From Neoechinorhynchus agilis (taxonomy: Eukaryota; Acanthocephala): 64,000 nt of DNA. This document shows, piece after piece, positions 32,152 to 43,085 of this stretch (the first letter of the stretch is position 1; each line of letters opens with the position of its first letter). A model generated the notes under the pieces. It worked only from the letters and a program-made list of their open reading frames with translations. It did no database searches and had not been told where the DNA came from. The position numbers and the translations under genes were made by a program. The DNA lies in the NCBI GenBank assembly GCA_051530055.1, contig CM121342.1, positions 12,276,001-12,340,000 of the forward strand, written 5' to 3'.

Positions 32152-34664
32152 ATGTTTTTCTTCATTACGATCGTCATCTATTTTTTACTGGTGGAAAATT
32201 CAATCGAACACTCAATCATTAAGTTCTGCTCCTCCTCAGAAATTCAGTTTCGCAATTGTCAATCATGGGCACACCACGAAGTGGAAATCGATTGTATCAA
32301 AAAGAATACTGAGATCGAATGCTTGTCGATTATCGCGAGTGACATAGAACCGACTGTTACGATTACTGAATATCTTACAGTACATAATGCAAAGTTTTTA
32401 ATTCCAAATGTGGAATCCTTAAAGATTCTCGGAAAGTTATCCATTCGCAATGGTAAGTATGAATAAAAACCCAGAGTGGTTCGTTGTAACCTTAAAAGTC
32501 ACGTCCTTGTGCTACAATAGATAAGTGGATAATCTGCTAATGATTTTATGAAGCGCACTCCGACATCGCAGTGTGTCTAAGAATTCATTTCATTTGTTAC
32601 TTGCTCTCAAGTGAAGAAATCAAGATAATTTACATTTTAACATTCGTAGTCCACTATGTGATTCACTTTTTCCATAATAGAAGACTACTCAGTCGTAGTT
32701 TCCAAGATTCAAACTACATGGAGTCCGGATGGCATCACTGGTGTAAAGATATGCTCTACAGGTTCGTTGTGTTGTATTCCTATATACTTCATTTTCAATA
32801 AATGAAGGTTTTCAATCAGAATGGCTTTTGCCGATGAATGCAATGCTTAGTACATTAATGTCCATTCCCGTTGAATCCGAACAGTCTTATTGTGGTACAT
32901 TTTCATCCATTCTGTCTTCGCTGATTGGAGAATCGTGTATTTTGAACGACGATCATGAAGACTCGACTTTTTGGAAAACACGAGAATTGTGCCTAAAAAC
33001 ACTCGACTGCGATATGGAATTGACTCGTAGCGCTCTTCTTGACGAATGTGACGATTCAGTGGTACTTTTATGTCCAGATGGATCAACAGCCAGCGTAAAA
33101 AATGCCGAATCATGTAACTTCGGACGTCTTAGTCCACTTTTGGTAATATCGAACTCACTTGTAAATCTAAGCTTTCCTACAAAATTCTTAAAAAATGAGA
33201 AGGGTATATGTGGAACGATAGAGGTTAATGTTACAATCGAACAGTACACTGAAAGCGATAAAGTGAACTTTGTTATTCCTTCAGTGGATTTAGTATGCAA
33301 AATTCCGGTACGAATATGTGTCACTTCAACGGTTGAGTTTAATTTTTGCCAACGATTGTTGAAACGCAGCACTAGGAACATTGACTTTGACAATTTAGAA
33401 GGATGTGTTCAAGCTAGAAATAACAGCCACTGTGTCGAAAAGATTGCGAATGGAGAGGCGGATACCGCGTTACTTAATTCATACGAGGCCGCGATTTCAT
33501 CCGGAGAACTCGTGAGTGTAGCTCGTGAAATTTACGGAACAGAAAATGAAGACATTTATGTTGTTGCTGTTGTGAAAAGAATCGATACATCGATTATAAA
33601 TTTATGGAGTTTAAGAGGCAAGATTGTCCGAAATGCTTCACGATAATAGTTGTTTATGTAGACAAAGGTGTTTGTTCCGGTGGGTATACGGATCTAATTG
33701 GATGGATTACTCCGTTAGTTTACCTTCAACAAAATGGACAACTTGAAGGAAATGACTTGGAACGACTCACTCAAAGTGCAGGTAATGACAGAAGTCATTT
33801 ATATCCTTTATTCCATTATTTATAAGGCGAATTCTTTGGGAAATCATGTGTGCCCGGAGTAGATGCATTTGTTGCGTCAGGAAGAAGACGGTTAAGGAGT
33901 TTATGTGCCCGGTGCTACTCTAACGATAGGTATCGTCTTCATAGTAGCGAAAAAGGCTTCCAATGAAAACCAGTTATTTCGACTTTTTAATAATCACTTT
34001 AAGTTTCAATTTAGATACTGCTAATATCGAAATTTTCAAGAGACTGCACTCGAAATTAGATCTCTGAAGCGTGCTTAGTCTAAATATTTTAAATCTTTTC
34101 TTACGAATTATGCTCAATTTCTCGTTTTCAATTGTCCAATGCTACAAGAGCACAAAATTAGCTCGTACAATAACTTTGGAGGCGATATCTATCATAAAGG
34201 CAAGCATTTCTGTTCCGGCAATCACGATGAAATGTTTTTTGGGAACGCAGGGGCATTTCGTTGTCTAAATGAAGGAAAAGGAAATATTGCTTTTGTTTCT
34301 CACTGGACGGTGCCATTTAACACAGACGCAAGAAATGATGCTCAATGGGCGCGACATCTTCGATCTGATGATTTTGAAATCTTGTGTCGAGATGGCCGTA
34401 GGCGACCCTGGCACGAATGGCATCTATGTTTCCTGTCAAAAGTAAAAGGGAAAGTATTGATGATGTCTTCTGCTCGGTCCCAAAATGAGATACAATACAC
34501 AGTTGAGGTGGTAAACAATTTACTTAGGTCAGTGCAAAACCCATAATTTGATATTTGTCAACGGAATTGAAGGTAGGCTTAAAAGGAAACATGCAGAGTC
34601 GGTGAATGATGAAGCAGATCTAATTTTTAGTGATGGAACTCGAGCGATATCTTTTATTTTTTAG
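32152..34664 (+). CDS. Secreted transferrin-family protein, seven exons, ligand residues degenerate
   Basis: Predicted exons are 32152-32452, 32681-32761, 32820-33617, 33662-33781, 33827-33929, 34162-34527 and 34577-34664. All phases agree and give 618 residues, close to a two-lobed transferrin. Residues 1-18 (MFFFITIVIYFLLVENSI) are a signal peptide, followed by FCSSSEIQFRNCQSW, like transferrin WC..s..E..KC. The N-lobe has EDYSVVVSKIQTTW and EWLLPM. The C-lobe has AREIYGTENEDIYVVAVVKR, VCSGGYTDLIGWITP, FFGKSCVPG, LCARC, GNAGAFRCLNEGKGNIAFVS, ILCRDG and, at the end, DLIFSDGT. Where iron-binding lobes have an Asp in LDGG, an Arg in the CHTGxGR loop and a His in PSHxVV, this protein has LNSYE, a GYTDLIGW loop without the Arg, and KVKGKVL. 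I infer weak or no iron binding. Intron 3 has GC-AG ends. The stop overlaps the convergent gene. Confidence 0.82.
33618..33661 (+). other. 44-bp GC-AG intron of the transferrin-family gene
   Basis: The donor AGAG|GCAAGA fits the GC-donor consensus and the acceptor is tttatgtag. Removing it joins LWSLR to DKGVCSGGYTD in frame and restores the transferrin order. No GT donor nearby keeps the frame. Confidence 0.72.
34654..34664. other. Convergent overlap of two coding regions
   Basis: The stop of the plus-strand transferrin (TAG, 34662-34664) lies inside the last codons of the minus-strand fucose synthase, whose own stop (TAA) is at 34656-34654. The two coding ends share 11 bp, so the 3' UTRs must be fully antisense to the other gene. 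Confidence 0.75.
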
Positions 34665-35958
34665 CTGAGTTGTAGTTTTCAATAAACCAATTCACAGTCT
34701 TTTGAACAGCAACATCAAATGGTGTAAATTTGAATGATTCTTCTTTCAAAATATCCATTAGCCGCGCATTGGAGGCGGTCTTCTTAAACTGCCCATCGGC
34801 TCTGGCTTTATCAAAAACAATGAGCCCTTTAAAGTCAAAAGCACGAGCAACCACGGTAGCAGCCTCGGATATGCTAATCTCGTCGTTTGCGCACAAAATC
34901 AGTGGCATCGAAGAATCGCTATAATCTATAAGAATCCGAATTATAAGATGAGCTAAGTCCTCAGAATAGATAAACTGCCTCAGTGGCTTTCCGGATCCCC
35001 AGACAACAAAGTTCGCATTTTCCCGTTTAGCCAGAAAGCATTTGTGAATTGTAGAGAATTTCTTATTTAAAGTAAATATATCTAATGTCTCTTATTCCTA
35101 TTTTTCATCAATCATTTCGTACTCTATGTTAATTTTTACAAATTCATTCTTCGATCATTTTCATGAGCGAATTTTGCTCGTTTTCTTTGACACGTTTCGC
35201 TGCGGAAACCTCAGATTTGTAATAACTTCTGTTAGACTGGGGAAAAATTTTCTACAATTCAGATGTGTTTAATTTCTACGGATAACTGCAAGACCAAATG
35301 AATTTTAATCGTACCGCTGAACTAGTAACGAAGAAATTCTCTCGAGTCCGGGTAAGACGTGTCCGTTCTCCAGATTAAAATTATCATGAGGACCAAACAC
35401 ATTTGTCGGAACAACGGATACGTATCGAAGTCCATATTGTTCAAACGCAGCCTTGTTATAGATATCAACAAGTCTTTTCGCGTGACTGTAGCCATAATTC
35501 GAATGGTGAGGTGGCCCTTTATGAAGAATGTCTTCAGACAGAACTACTCCGGGATTATCGGGGAATATACATGTTGATAGGCAAGTAACCAGACGCGGCA
35601 TACGAAGATTCACGCATTCCCCTATAACATTTGCATTCATTAGCACATTTCGTTGTAGAAAGTCGTAGTTCTCTCTTATGTTCCGAAAAAGTCCACCGAC
35701 GTGAGCAGCAAGGTGGATCACACTGCGAACGTTGAACGGAGGTGCATAATAACACTTCATGAGTTCATGAGTATCATGTTGATTTGTAAGGTCACAATCT
35801 TTGGAGGATAAGAAATACCAAGTTTGAGAGGCTGCGAATCGAGTGTCAGATACAACGGATTGAATTGCTTTACCAATCAAGCCTGTGCCGCCTGTAACGA
35901 GAACGTTGTTGGGATCGGTAGATATATGTGAGTCGTCTTTGGCAATAGTGATTACCAT
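34654..35958 (-). CDS. GFUS: GDP-L-fucose synthase (GDP-4-keto-6-deoxy-mannose 3,5-epimerase-4-reductase)
   Basis: Two exons on the minus strand: 35958 to about 35323, and 35061 to 34654. The product is about 347 residues (human enzyme 321). This NADP(H)-dependent short-chain-type enzyme makes GDP-fucose, the donor for fucosylation, in the cytosol. Residues 18-28 give the Rossmann loop VTGGTGLIG. RSVIHLAAHVGGL, CLSTCIFPD and NYGYSHAKRLVDIYN carry the Ser and Tyr-x3-Lys catalytic set. PTNVFGPHDNFN, ENGHVLPGL, VVWGSGKPLRQFIYSEDLA and DGQFKKTASN are family blocks. The junction between exons is the weak point: the frame-true choice (CTA|GTTCAG, acceptor aataag) adds about 11 residues between LPGL and IHKCFLAK compared with the family, so the true donor may differ. 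The last 11 bp overlap the end of the transferrin gene on the other strand. Confidence 0.88.
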
Positions 35959-37631
35959 TATCTAAAATCTAATGAAATTTTTTATACAATAATGGAAACG
36001 CAATGAGCAACACGAGTGCAACACAGATACATAGAGAATTCGAATTAAAAAGCGTTCATCGTTTTCTAAAATCAAATCAGATAAACACAAAGCACAAAAA
36101 GTTTTACCATACAAACTCCAATTCGTTTGAAAGCACAAGCGCAAAAATCATTTCTGATTTAGATTTTGAGACCCATTATTAAGATTAGCTACTGAACTGA
36201 GTCCCAAAAGAATAGGACCTGAAGTCAATTCGACTAAATTGGATATTCGCATGATCGGTGCAACAATAAAAGCTTATTGTTAAAAATTTGTAAAATGCTT
36301 CATGAAGAACAACCGATCTCAGACTTGTTAGAATAAGTAACAAGTAAGATAAGTCGTGAATTGTTAATTCGGCGAAATATTGATTTGTCCTTGAATGACT
36401 CTCCCAGTAGTGAACTGGACCTTCTGATTGAGTCAGATAAAGAAAAGAACTTCACTCGCTATGGTGATATTAACCCTCGAGATCTATACCGACCAATATT
36501 CGCTTCTAGAGTTAAAGTGGCGTAGAAAATCATTACTTCCTGTTAAACGCCTTATACTAAACAAGTTTTCGGGTTACCACTTGTAAATACCACCTTGAGC
36601 AATGTCACCGAACTGCAACTTTCTAAACTCACAGTGAGCTGAAACATTTCTCACCAATCGAACTCCTCCTCCAATTGTGTTGTCTTATCATACGAGCGAA
36701 GTCGTAAGAAGTTTGGAGCTGCAAAGATGAAAACCCCGATTAGAATGCACCAGAAAATGCTAACGTCTTGACAGAGCATTCAAAATGTGGGTATGACTTC
36801 TTCAAAGTATGCGTTAGTATAAATATTTATCGCCAATTTTCAATAGCATCTACCTAAATACGCCACTCAAAATGCCTCTGAATTCGATCATTTTTCCTTC
36901 ATAAGAAAATACAAAATAAAAGGCGTCAATTCCCCTCAGCGGAAAAAGGCAATGTAATCATTTATTATTCATTAGTGTTTGGCATTTGGCGTGACTTATT
37001 GAGCTTTCTACAGTATTTTTCTACGAATTCATGTAAGTGCTTTTTTTTATGGAAAATGACCTTATAGGTAACAACTTGCTTAAAACATATCTGTGTTTTT
37101 GTCTTACATTCACATGAAGGCACTAGGGAAAAAGTTGCGTTTTAAAATTTTTTAATCTTATTTAAAAATTCGTTAACGAATAAGGGTTAAAAAGAGTCCC
37201 GAGGTAGTGGGAGTAAATTGCATTTTGACAGTAAATTGACAGATTGACTCTAGGTGATGTAAACGATAAACATCCGGCGATTCTTCGACGGAAGCCACAA
37301 AAAGCCAGAACCATTTTCAGATTAAAATAAATCATTGACCTGTTTGTATGATAATTTAAAATTTCTGACACATTTGTAAAATCTGGTAGTGTACAATGGT
37401 GACTAAGACCTCTTGTTTATAAGTTTAAGTATAATTTCTTGGATCATAAACTTCAAAGATAATCCAATGCATGAATTTGTATCTAGAGCCAATTTTAATT
37501 CATTTGGCGGTACAGAAAATTTAATGCCGAGACTAACTCACTTCGCTAGAAAGTTGGTTTCTCATTCAAGACCGTGGCCCACTTTAGTTGAAAACTTTAT
37601 ACCAAAACTGCGATTGGAGTAACGCAATCCA
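35959..37631. other. Intergenic region between divergent genes
   Basis: About 1.7 kb of AT-rich sequence between the fucose synthase start (minus) and the small membrane protein (plus). It should hold both promoters. Open stretches such as 37413-37622 (plus) and 37162-37371 (minus) have no recognisable content. Confidence 0.45.
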
Positions 37632-37984
37632 ATGTCGTCTATTAGAATAGCGATTCTAATATGCACTTACATCTTTTTAATTTTTACAAAAGGTCAGTAC
37701 ATAAAACTCTGCAGCTAGCGATCACCATCAATTATATAGTTATTAAGAATAACGAAACCGAAAAAATAAACACTACAGGAACCGCTTTCCCAGCAACACA
37801 ACCCACAATGAGTAAAGTACAAACAATAAGGGAAGCAATGACTCCGGAGTCAACAACACAAATCGTCAATGTTTTCATGGGAAAACTTTTTGGGTATGTA
37901 AGCTTAAATGCAGTGACCGATATGGCTGTTTTCATCGTTGTGGTTATTGTGATTTTATTGGGAATGGTAGCCATTCCATGTTAG
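37632..37984 (+). CDS. Small single-pass membrane protein with signal peptide
   Basis: Exon 1 is 37632-37692 and exon 2 is 37740-37984, with a 47-bp intron (GT-AG) that keeps frame. The 101-residue product starts MSSIRIAILICTYIFLIFT, a clear signal peptide. About 55 residues follow that are rich in Thr, Asn, Glu and Gln, with N-x-T/S sites (for example NNET and INTT). The C-terminus is one strong membrane helix, MAVFIVVVIVILLGMVAIP, ending in Cys with no cytoplasmic tail. It may be a type I membrane protein or a GPI-anchored precursor. I recognise no family. If exon 1 is ignored, the longer open stretch from 37661 is also readable, but the spliced form has the better start. An AATAAA lies at about 38090. 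Confidence 0.55.
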
Positions 37985-38787
37985 ATAAAAACAGATATAG
38001 AAAAACATTTTATATTCGACCATGAGTTTGGGAAAAATATTTGAATTCTTGGACTAATGCAAAAGATGTTACAATAGACCTATTATGCAAATAAAAAAGG
38101 AATCAATTTAACGTTGTTTAAAATATGTTTTATTCAGGTGAGAAATATATAGAGTTACATCTTTTGGTGCCATGGCGATAGGATTTGAGTAAGACATTCG
38201 GATTTGTAGATGATTCGATAACGAAACTGCCAATCTCAAGTTGAAAAGCAAATTAAAAGGATGTAACATTCACTTAAGCGAGTAGTAAATTCGACGAGAA
38301 ACGCGACTCTTTAATTATAAGCTGACTGGAGATAAAATTGGGATATAATAGTTCTAACGACAGCCATATATCAACTTATTTTGTCTTCGCAGGTGCCTAT
38401 GTCATCTTAGACATCCAGGTAGCATTCTGTAAATTATAATATTTATTCCGGTTACAAAAGCTTAATGAATTGCTTTCACAACAACTATTTAGGCGGGATT
38501 CATAAGGGAGTTTGCCATTTTATTGCTCGTTATTTCACTTTTAAATCAAGTTTAGCTGAGAATTTCACTCTTCATTCTACCCTTCAAGATCGGAGTTCAC
38601 TAGTTTGAATTTTTAGTTGATCCGTCCCAGTTTGGATAAATAAAATTGCGACTTTCTTACAATTCACGACCATCAAATAAACAAGACCAAGGTATAGACT
38701 ATATTTAAAATTCGAATTTTTCATTTACGCGTGCGAGTGTGAATTTAAGTTTCTAAAAAGGAAATGAGTGTCCATATACCCGTATAA
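37985..38787. other. Intergenic, convergent 3' flanks
   Basis: About 800 bp of AT-rich DNA between the ends of the small membrane protein (plus) and the gamma-adaptin gene (minus). No coding sequence or repeat was seen. Confidence 0.5.
38090..38095 (+). terminator. Possible poly(A) signal of the small membrane protein gene
   Basis: AATAAA about 106 bp after the stop codon, followed by an A-rich run. Position only. Confidence 0.35.
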
Positions 38788-41700
38788 TCATCGCCAGCAT
38801 TCTTCAGGAAAATTCGAAACAGTCGTTTGAACGATCTTTTGCTCCCCGTTCGGCTCACGAGCATTGTAAATGAACCTAATTCGCAAACGAATTTTCTCTT
38901 TGCTCTTATTGACCACAACCATTTCCTGCTTTAATTCCGCGTTACGGCCAGAGAGAGTTGTACAATTGGCAGGATGAATGGTCAATGTTTGCGACTTTGG
39001 AACAGCAACCTAAATTTTTTACTTAGATGCAGGATTTTCGTCCGCGGAAACTATCTACCTGTAGAGTACAATTGTACATTGGAACGGGCATAAGATTAGT
39101 AACAATTGAGCACAATGTGAGTGTATTCGATTGCTCAGAGTACTCATACTTAAAATCCACTTTCACATCATTGTTTTTGTAACCACAAATGGTTCCTTTA
39201 GAAGATTTGGGAACATCGAAAGTGGCAAACTCAGTAGGAGCTGTGACTGTTACACGTTTCTCGATCTCGAGAATGTCTAGTAATGAATTATCTGATACCT
39301 TTGAAGATAAATACCTAGTGTTAAAAAATGATAAAAACCGTTTTTGATTAGTTTACCTTAGACTCTCCCATTAATTCCGATAAGATATCGTTCTCTGTGC
39401 TCGTATCGATCAATGTCAATAAATTCACACTACCCTTGGAGTTGCTATCTTCTGATGGAGACACACTGTCTGACACATCACCCAGCATCAAGTTGGCTCG
39501 TTTGCTCTCAAATGCTGGCATACTTGAGTATACATCCTTAACGTAGGTTCGACAAGTAGGAGAATGCGGATATCCGGTTATCAGATTTGTAAAATAAGAG
39601 ACTAAAACGAACCCCGTTCTACCTAATTGACTATATGGTTCATGCTAAAAATAAATGCGCGGCGAAAAATCACTATTTAGTTAATGCTAACTTTCTGGCA
39701 GTTGAAATTAGTGATTGAGAAAATTACCGCGAGAAGTGAATAAAATCTGTAGTGAGGTTGGGTGTTGTAATGTAGCCTCAGAAATAATGTGGAAATAATC
39801 GAATTTAAGAATAGATTGTAGCTAAGAAAGTTTTATTGCGGCAATTTTATGTGGTTAACGATAGTGCCTTATGAAAATTAGAAGAAATGCATTCAAAAAG
39901 TTCTGCATACCGATCTTAAGGAATCATATTTCTGGACTATATTTCCGTATTCCACAGATCTTGTCTGCAGTTCAAGCGAAATATTATCACTGAATATTCC
40001 GATCAATTGATTTATTCGGCTAAAGAAGATATTTAGTGTTTGGTCATGTTACCATTTTTAAATAGACCTGAAATCCTTTGAATAAACGCTTAACTTCATC
40101 AAACAGTTAAGAGCATAAGATTTTGTAGCCACCGATGATTGACCTTTAAGTACCGCCTCTATCACATCTACCATTGTGTCCCCACTTGAATCAACGCTAC
40201 TCATCAAACTATGTCCATACTCCCCAAAGCACCAACAAACGACCTGGTAAAGCGGTTGCTTTTCCCCCAGAGCACGTAGACTTGTTTCATCACTAGAGAG
40301 TTTCAGAAGTTCCCGGCATGTATATGTGTGAACATTAGGATCGTTTGTCGATGAAATGCTTCCGATAATCATTGATACCATATCATCCCTAATATGATTT
40401 CCTGCCACTTGGAAAATCAACAAACACTGATCGATGAGCCACGTTTTACTCGGGGCGTATCTTTTTAAGTAAAAGACTTTCAAGTAACAAAAGCTAACTC
40501 ACTTTTCGATTGAAGAAAACATTTCAGAAGCGCAGTCGCCGCGAAGTTCCTCTTCGCAGTTGCCGAGGAAATTCAAGAGTTCAGTGGTCATTTGAACAAT
40601 ATTTCCTTGATCAATTATTGCGAAGCAAAGTTCCATTGATCTTCTCTTAAGGCTGACATCAAAGTCGTCGAGGCATTCAAGAATCATGCTCGAATGTCGT
40701 TTGACAGCTTGGCGATCCACTTTAACGACTTCGAGAAGAACTCCCAGAGCAACGTACCTTGAGCGATTTCATTACTTTTTATCTTTATGTAAAGACCTAC
40801 TTTACGTTTTTATCACTATTCAGAAGGAAGCGACCAAGGATATTAATAGCCAAAACCTTTTCACATAAACATCGTTGAATTGAAAATACAAACATGAGAC
40901 TTGCCCTAAGTCCGGATTCGCTTTTTATGTTCATGATGGTGAGTACCGCGTCATAAAGGACAGCGTTACCAGCGTTATGGATCCCATCGGTACTTGTGAC
41001 GACCTTGAAGAATAAAATGAATTGGATAATTGCGAAAATGGTAAGCAAGGAAAGCTAAATCAGCCATGAGTCGTTTTTACGTGCTTATCAATAAAAGTCA
41101 TTTCAGCAGATTCTTATACAATTTTCAAGTATCCGCGGTTACCTTCTATCATTTGTCACTTTATGAAGTACAGTCCGCGATTAAACTCGTATCGAAAAAA
41201 GTTTCAAAAAGATGAACTTTTGCAGACCAGAATCATCATCCCGGTGCAGGCATTAATGAGAATATACCGACGTCTACTTTTGGGTGTATGTACGCATTTT
41301 AAAAGCACTAGAAACCGCCTTCTTTAATAGAATTGAGCTTTTAAGCAACGTTGATGCAAAATTACACTGGTCAACGCAAAATATGTGTTTTGGGTATCTA
41401 AATTCGAAACTCCATTGGTTTGTTTTTACTGTCAAACCACATGCGAAATGTCATTCCATAAAAAGTTAACGTCGATTTTCTGATCATGAAACAAATTTCT
41501 TGTACTTCGTATTAAATAACGAGTTATACTAGACCGCCTTAAAGATAGAATCACAAAACCCACATATTTAAATGGAATTCACAATATGAATCAGCATTGG
41601 AGTAATTAATAATTTAAGGGAAATCACGGACCTGTGCCAGAATATCGTTCATTGATTCACTGACTCCAGCATCGTCTTTTCCCAATATTCTCATTACCTT

Positions 41701-42613
41701 TAAAACGTTGCACTAAAAACGAGATGTTGTCACAAAGACTTGTTTTCCTTTAGAATTTCTTCTTACTTGTAGAAAAGGATCGCTAATACTGCAGACGTCG
41801 TATTCGGGGTTAAAACTGGTCATTAGAAGCGATCGTAAGGTACGGACAAGTATTGGGGCAATCTTCCATTATAATAAGTTGAAAAAATTCATTTCAGCAT
41901 AGAATACCTTTTTTAATGTTTCAAGCTGACCTGGAGAATACTTGATAATTTGCAAGACAAGAGACATGGTTGCACACAGGATGTCATGACTTTTATCGAT
42001 CAAAAGACGTTCAATGTGAGGAACGAACATATCGACGCTTTCCGGGAACTTTGAGATAATCCGACATGCACATAGTACTGCCTATTCGATTATTAAGAAC
42101 TTTTATAACACTACTTGAAAATACCTTCTTTTTCAAATACGGATTAATACATTTTACAAATTTTTCGACTTCAAACACGAGATCGCGACCCATTTGTTCA
42201 GAACAAATGGCTCCAAGTGTGGAGAGAGCGAGACCTGCAATGTATTGGCTTGGATGATTTAAATCATTTTTGAGTGAGTTTGTAATCATTAATGAAATGT
42301 TTTGTCGTTCATCGAGTAAAAGAGCAGCTCCCAGATATCCGATTCGTTTGTCGGTGTAGCTGTGAGAAGCAATCAGTTTAAGGCATTCCAGTTGTCCGTA
42401 ATGGGCAGGATATCCCAGTAGATAGAGGTATAGGAGTTTCGCTACGTTTCTGCATCGATAAACGTTGTCTTCACTTCGAAATGAATCTCTAATAGCAGCG
42501 CCTTCACGTTGGGCAACTTCGCGCTCTTCTGCAAGCGTTTTGGCCGAACGAATGTCTCGAATAAGGTCCCGCAAGCGTTGAGGAGCATTTAGACCCAAGT
42601 CAGGAAACTTCAT
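38788..42613 (-). CDS. AP1G1: AP-1 complex gamma-adaptin, complete, 12 exons
   Basis: Exons 5' to 3' (minus): 42613-42125, 42081-41908, 41862-41767, 41712-41632, 41003-40905, 40856-40801, 40757-40503, 40460-40068, 40019-39911, 39536-39357, 39298-39059 and 39009-38788. Phases agree and give 797 residues. This is the large subunit of the clathrin adaptor AP-1, which sorts cargo between trans-Golgi and endosomes. The helical trunk has [59 protein letters not shown] and [20 protein letters not shown]. The hinge (exon 10) is Ser/Asp-rich with a clathrin-box-like NLLTLID. The ear has [13 protein letters not shown] and ends with FPEECWR. Ten introns are GT-AG; intron 5 is GC-AG. Most are 42-58 bp; introns of 628 and 374 bp are exceptions. 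Confidence 0.93.
40857..40904 (-). other. 48-bp GC-AG intron of the gamma-adaptin gene
   Basis: On the minus strand the donor is CTTAGG|GCAAGT and the acceptor gtgaaaag. Its removal joins SESGLR to [12 protein letters not shown], the exact order of gamma-adaptins elsewhere, so the GC donor is well supported. Confidence 0.8.
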
Positions 42614-42974
42614 TTCAATCCAAAGTGCAAACGTAGAAGAAAAACGACAAGTTTATGAAGTCTTCATTCGGCCGCAAAAGAGTTAAAATTCTTTCCGAAA
42701 TGAGCAGTCATTTGCTCCTTAAAACAGGTCCTTCCCAAATCCGTTGCTTCTCGGGCTAGGACTTTTCGCCCAGCGGTGTTTCAAGCGGAAGGGTACCTGC
42801 AACTCAGTCCTGGCGGGCGCGTGGAACACGGCCGGAAGAGATTCCGGCAGCCCCATGGGACCTGCTGGCCAAGTGTGGCAGTCGCTCAGCCTTGAATGTC
42901 TTAAGCAAGTTCCTTAGCGAATAGCTTTCATCCATCTTCTTTAATCGAGGACCGAATTGGACAGCCGATCGAAC
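42614..42974. ncRNA. GC-rich segment with several perfect hairpins, possible structured RNA
   Basis: In AT-rich surroundings, about 42750-42890 is GC-rich. It contains gccggaa-gaga-ttccggc (42831-42848), a 7-bp stem with a GNRA-type loop, directly preceded by cgtg-gaa-cacg (42820-42830). A gcca-agtg-tggc hairpin follows near 42868 and the palindrome cccatggg near 42852. I cannot place it in a known RNA family; no tRNA or SRP hallmarks were found. It lies just upstream of the gamma-adaptin start and could instead be promoter or inserted DNA. Confidence 0.25.
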
Positions 42975-43085
42975 CCGTAATCAGCTCCAAAATCAACAAT
43001 TGCATTCGTTTAACAAATCAGAACTCGAGTGTTCATGAGGACCCAAAGGTACATCGGTCCTCTTTGTTAATTAAGAAATAAAGTT
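42975..43085 (+). mobile_element. LINE family C, short 3' end fragment
   Basis: It holds only the terminal sequence of family C, with the hairpin AGGACCCA-AAGGTACA-TCGGTCCT at 43038-43061 and a tail with AATAAAGTTGTTAATATTAA. The text before the hairpin (ccaaaatcaacaattg, gttcgagtgtt-like) resembles that at 44490-44545. Confidence 0.6.

Noticed and set aside
35359-35588. Plus-strand open frames within the GDP-fucose synthase region
   Set aside because: Antisense to a strongly supported enzyme exon.
37413-37622. Plus-strand 69-codon frame starting MFISLSIISWII
   Set aside because: No splice support or domain. The next gene has its own well-supported signal-peptide exon at 37632.
39100-39300. 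Possible separate small gene on the minus strand with Ig-like character
   Set aside because: It is exon 11 of gamma-adaptin, the ear domain, and joins in frame to exons 10 and 12.
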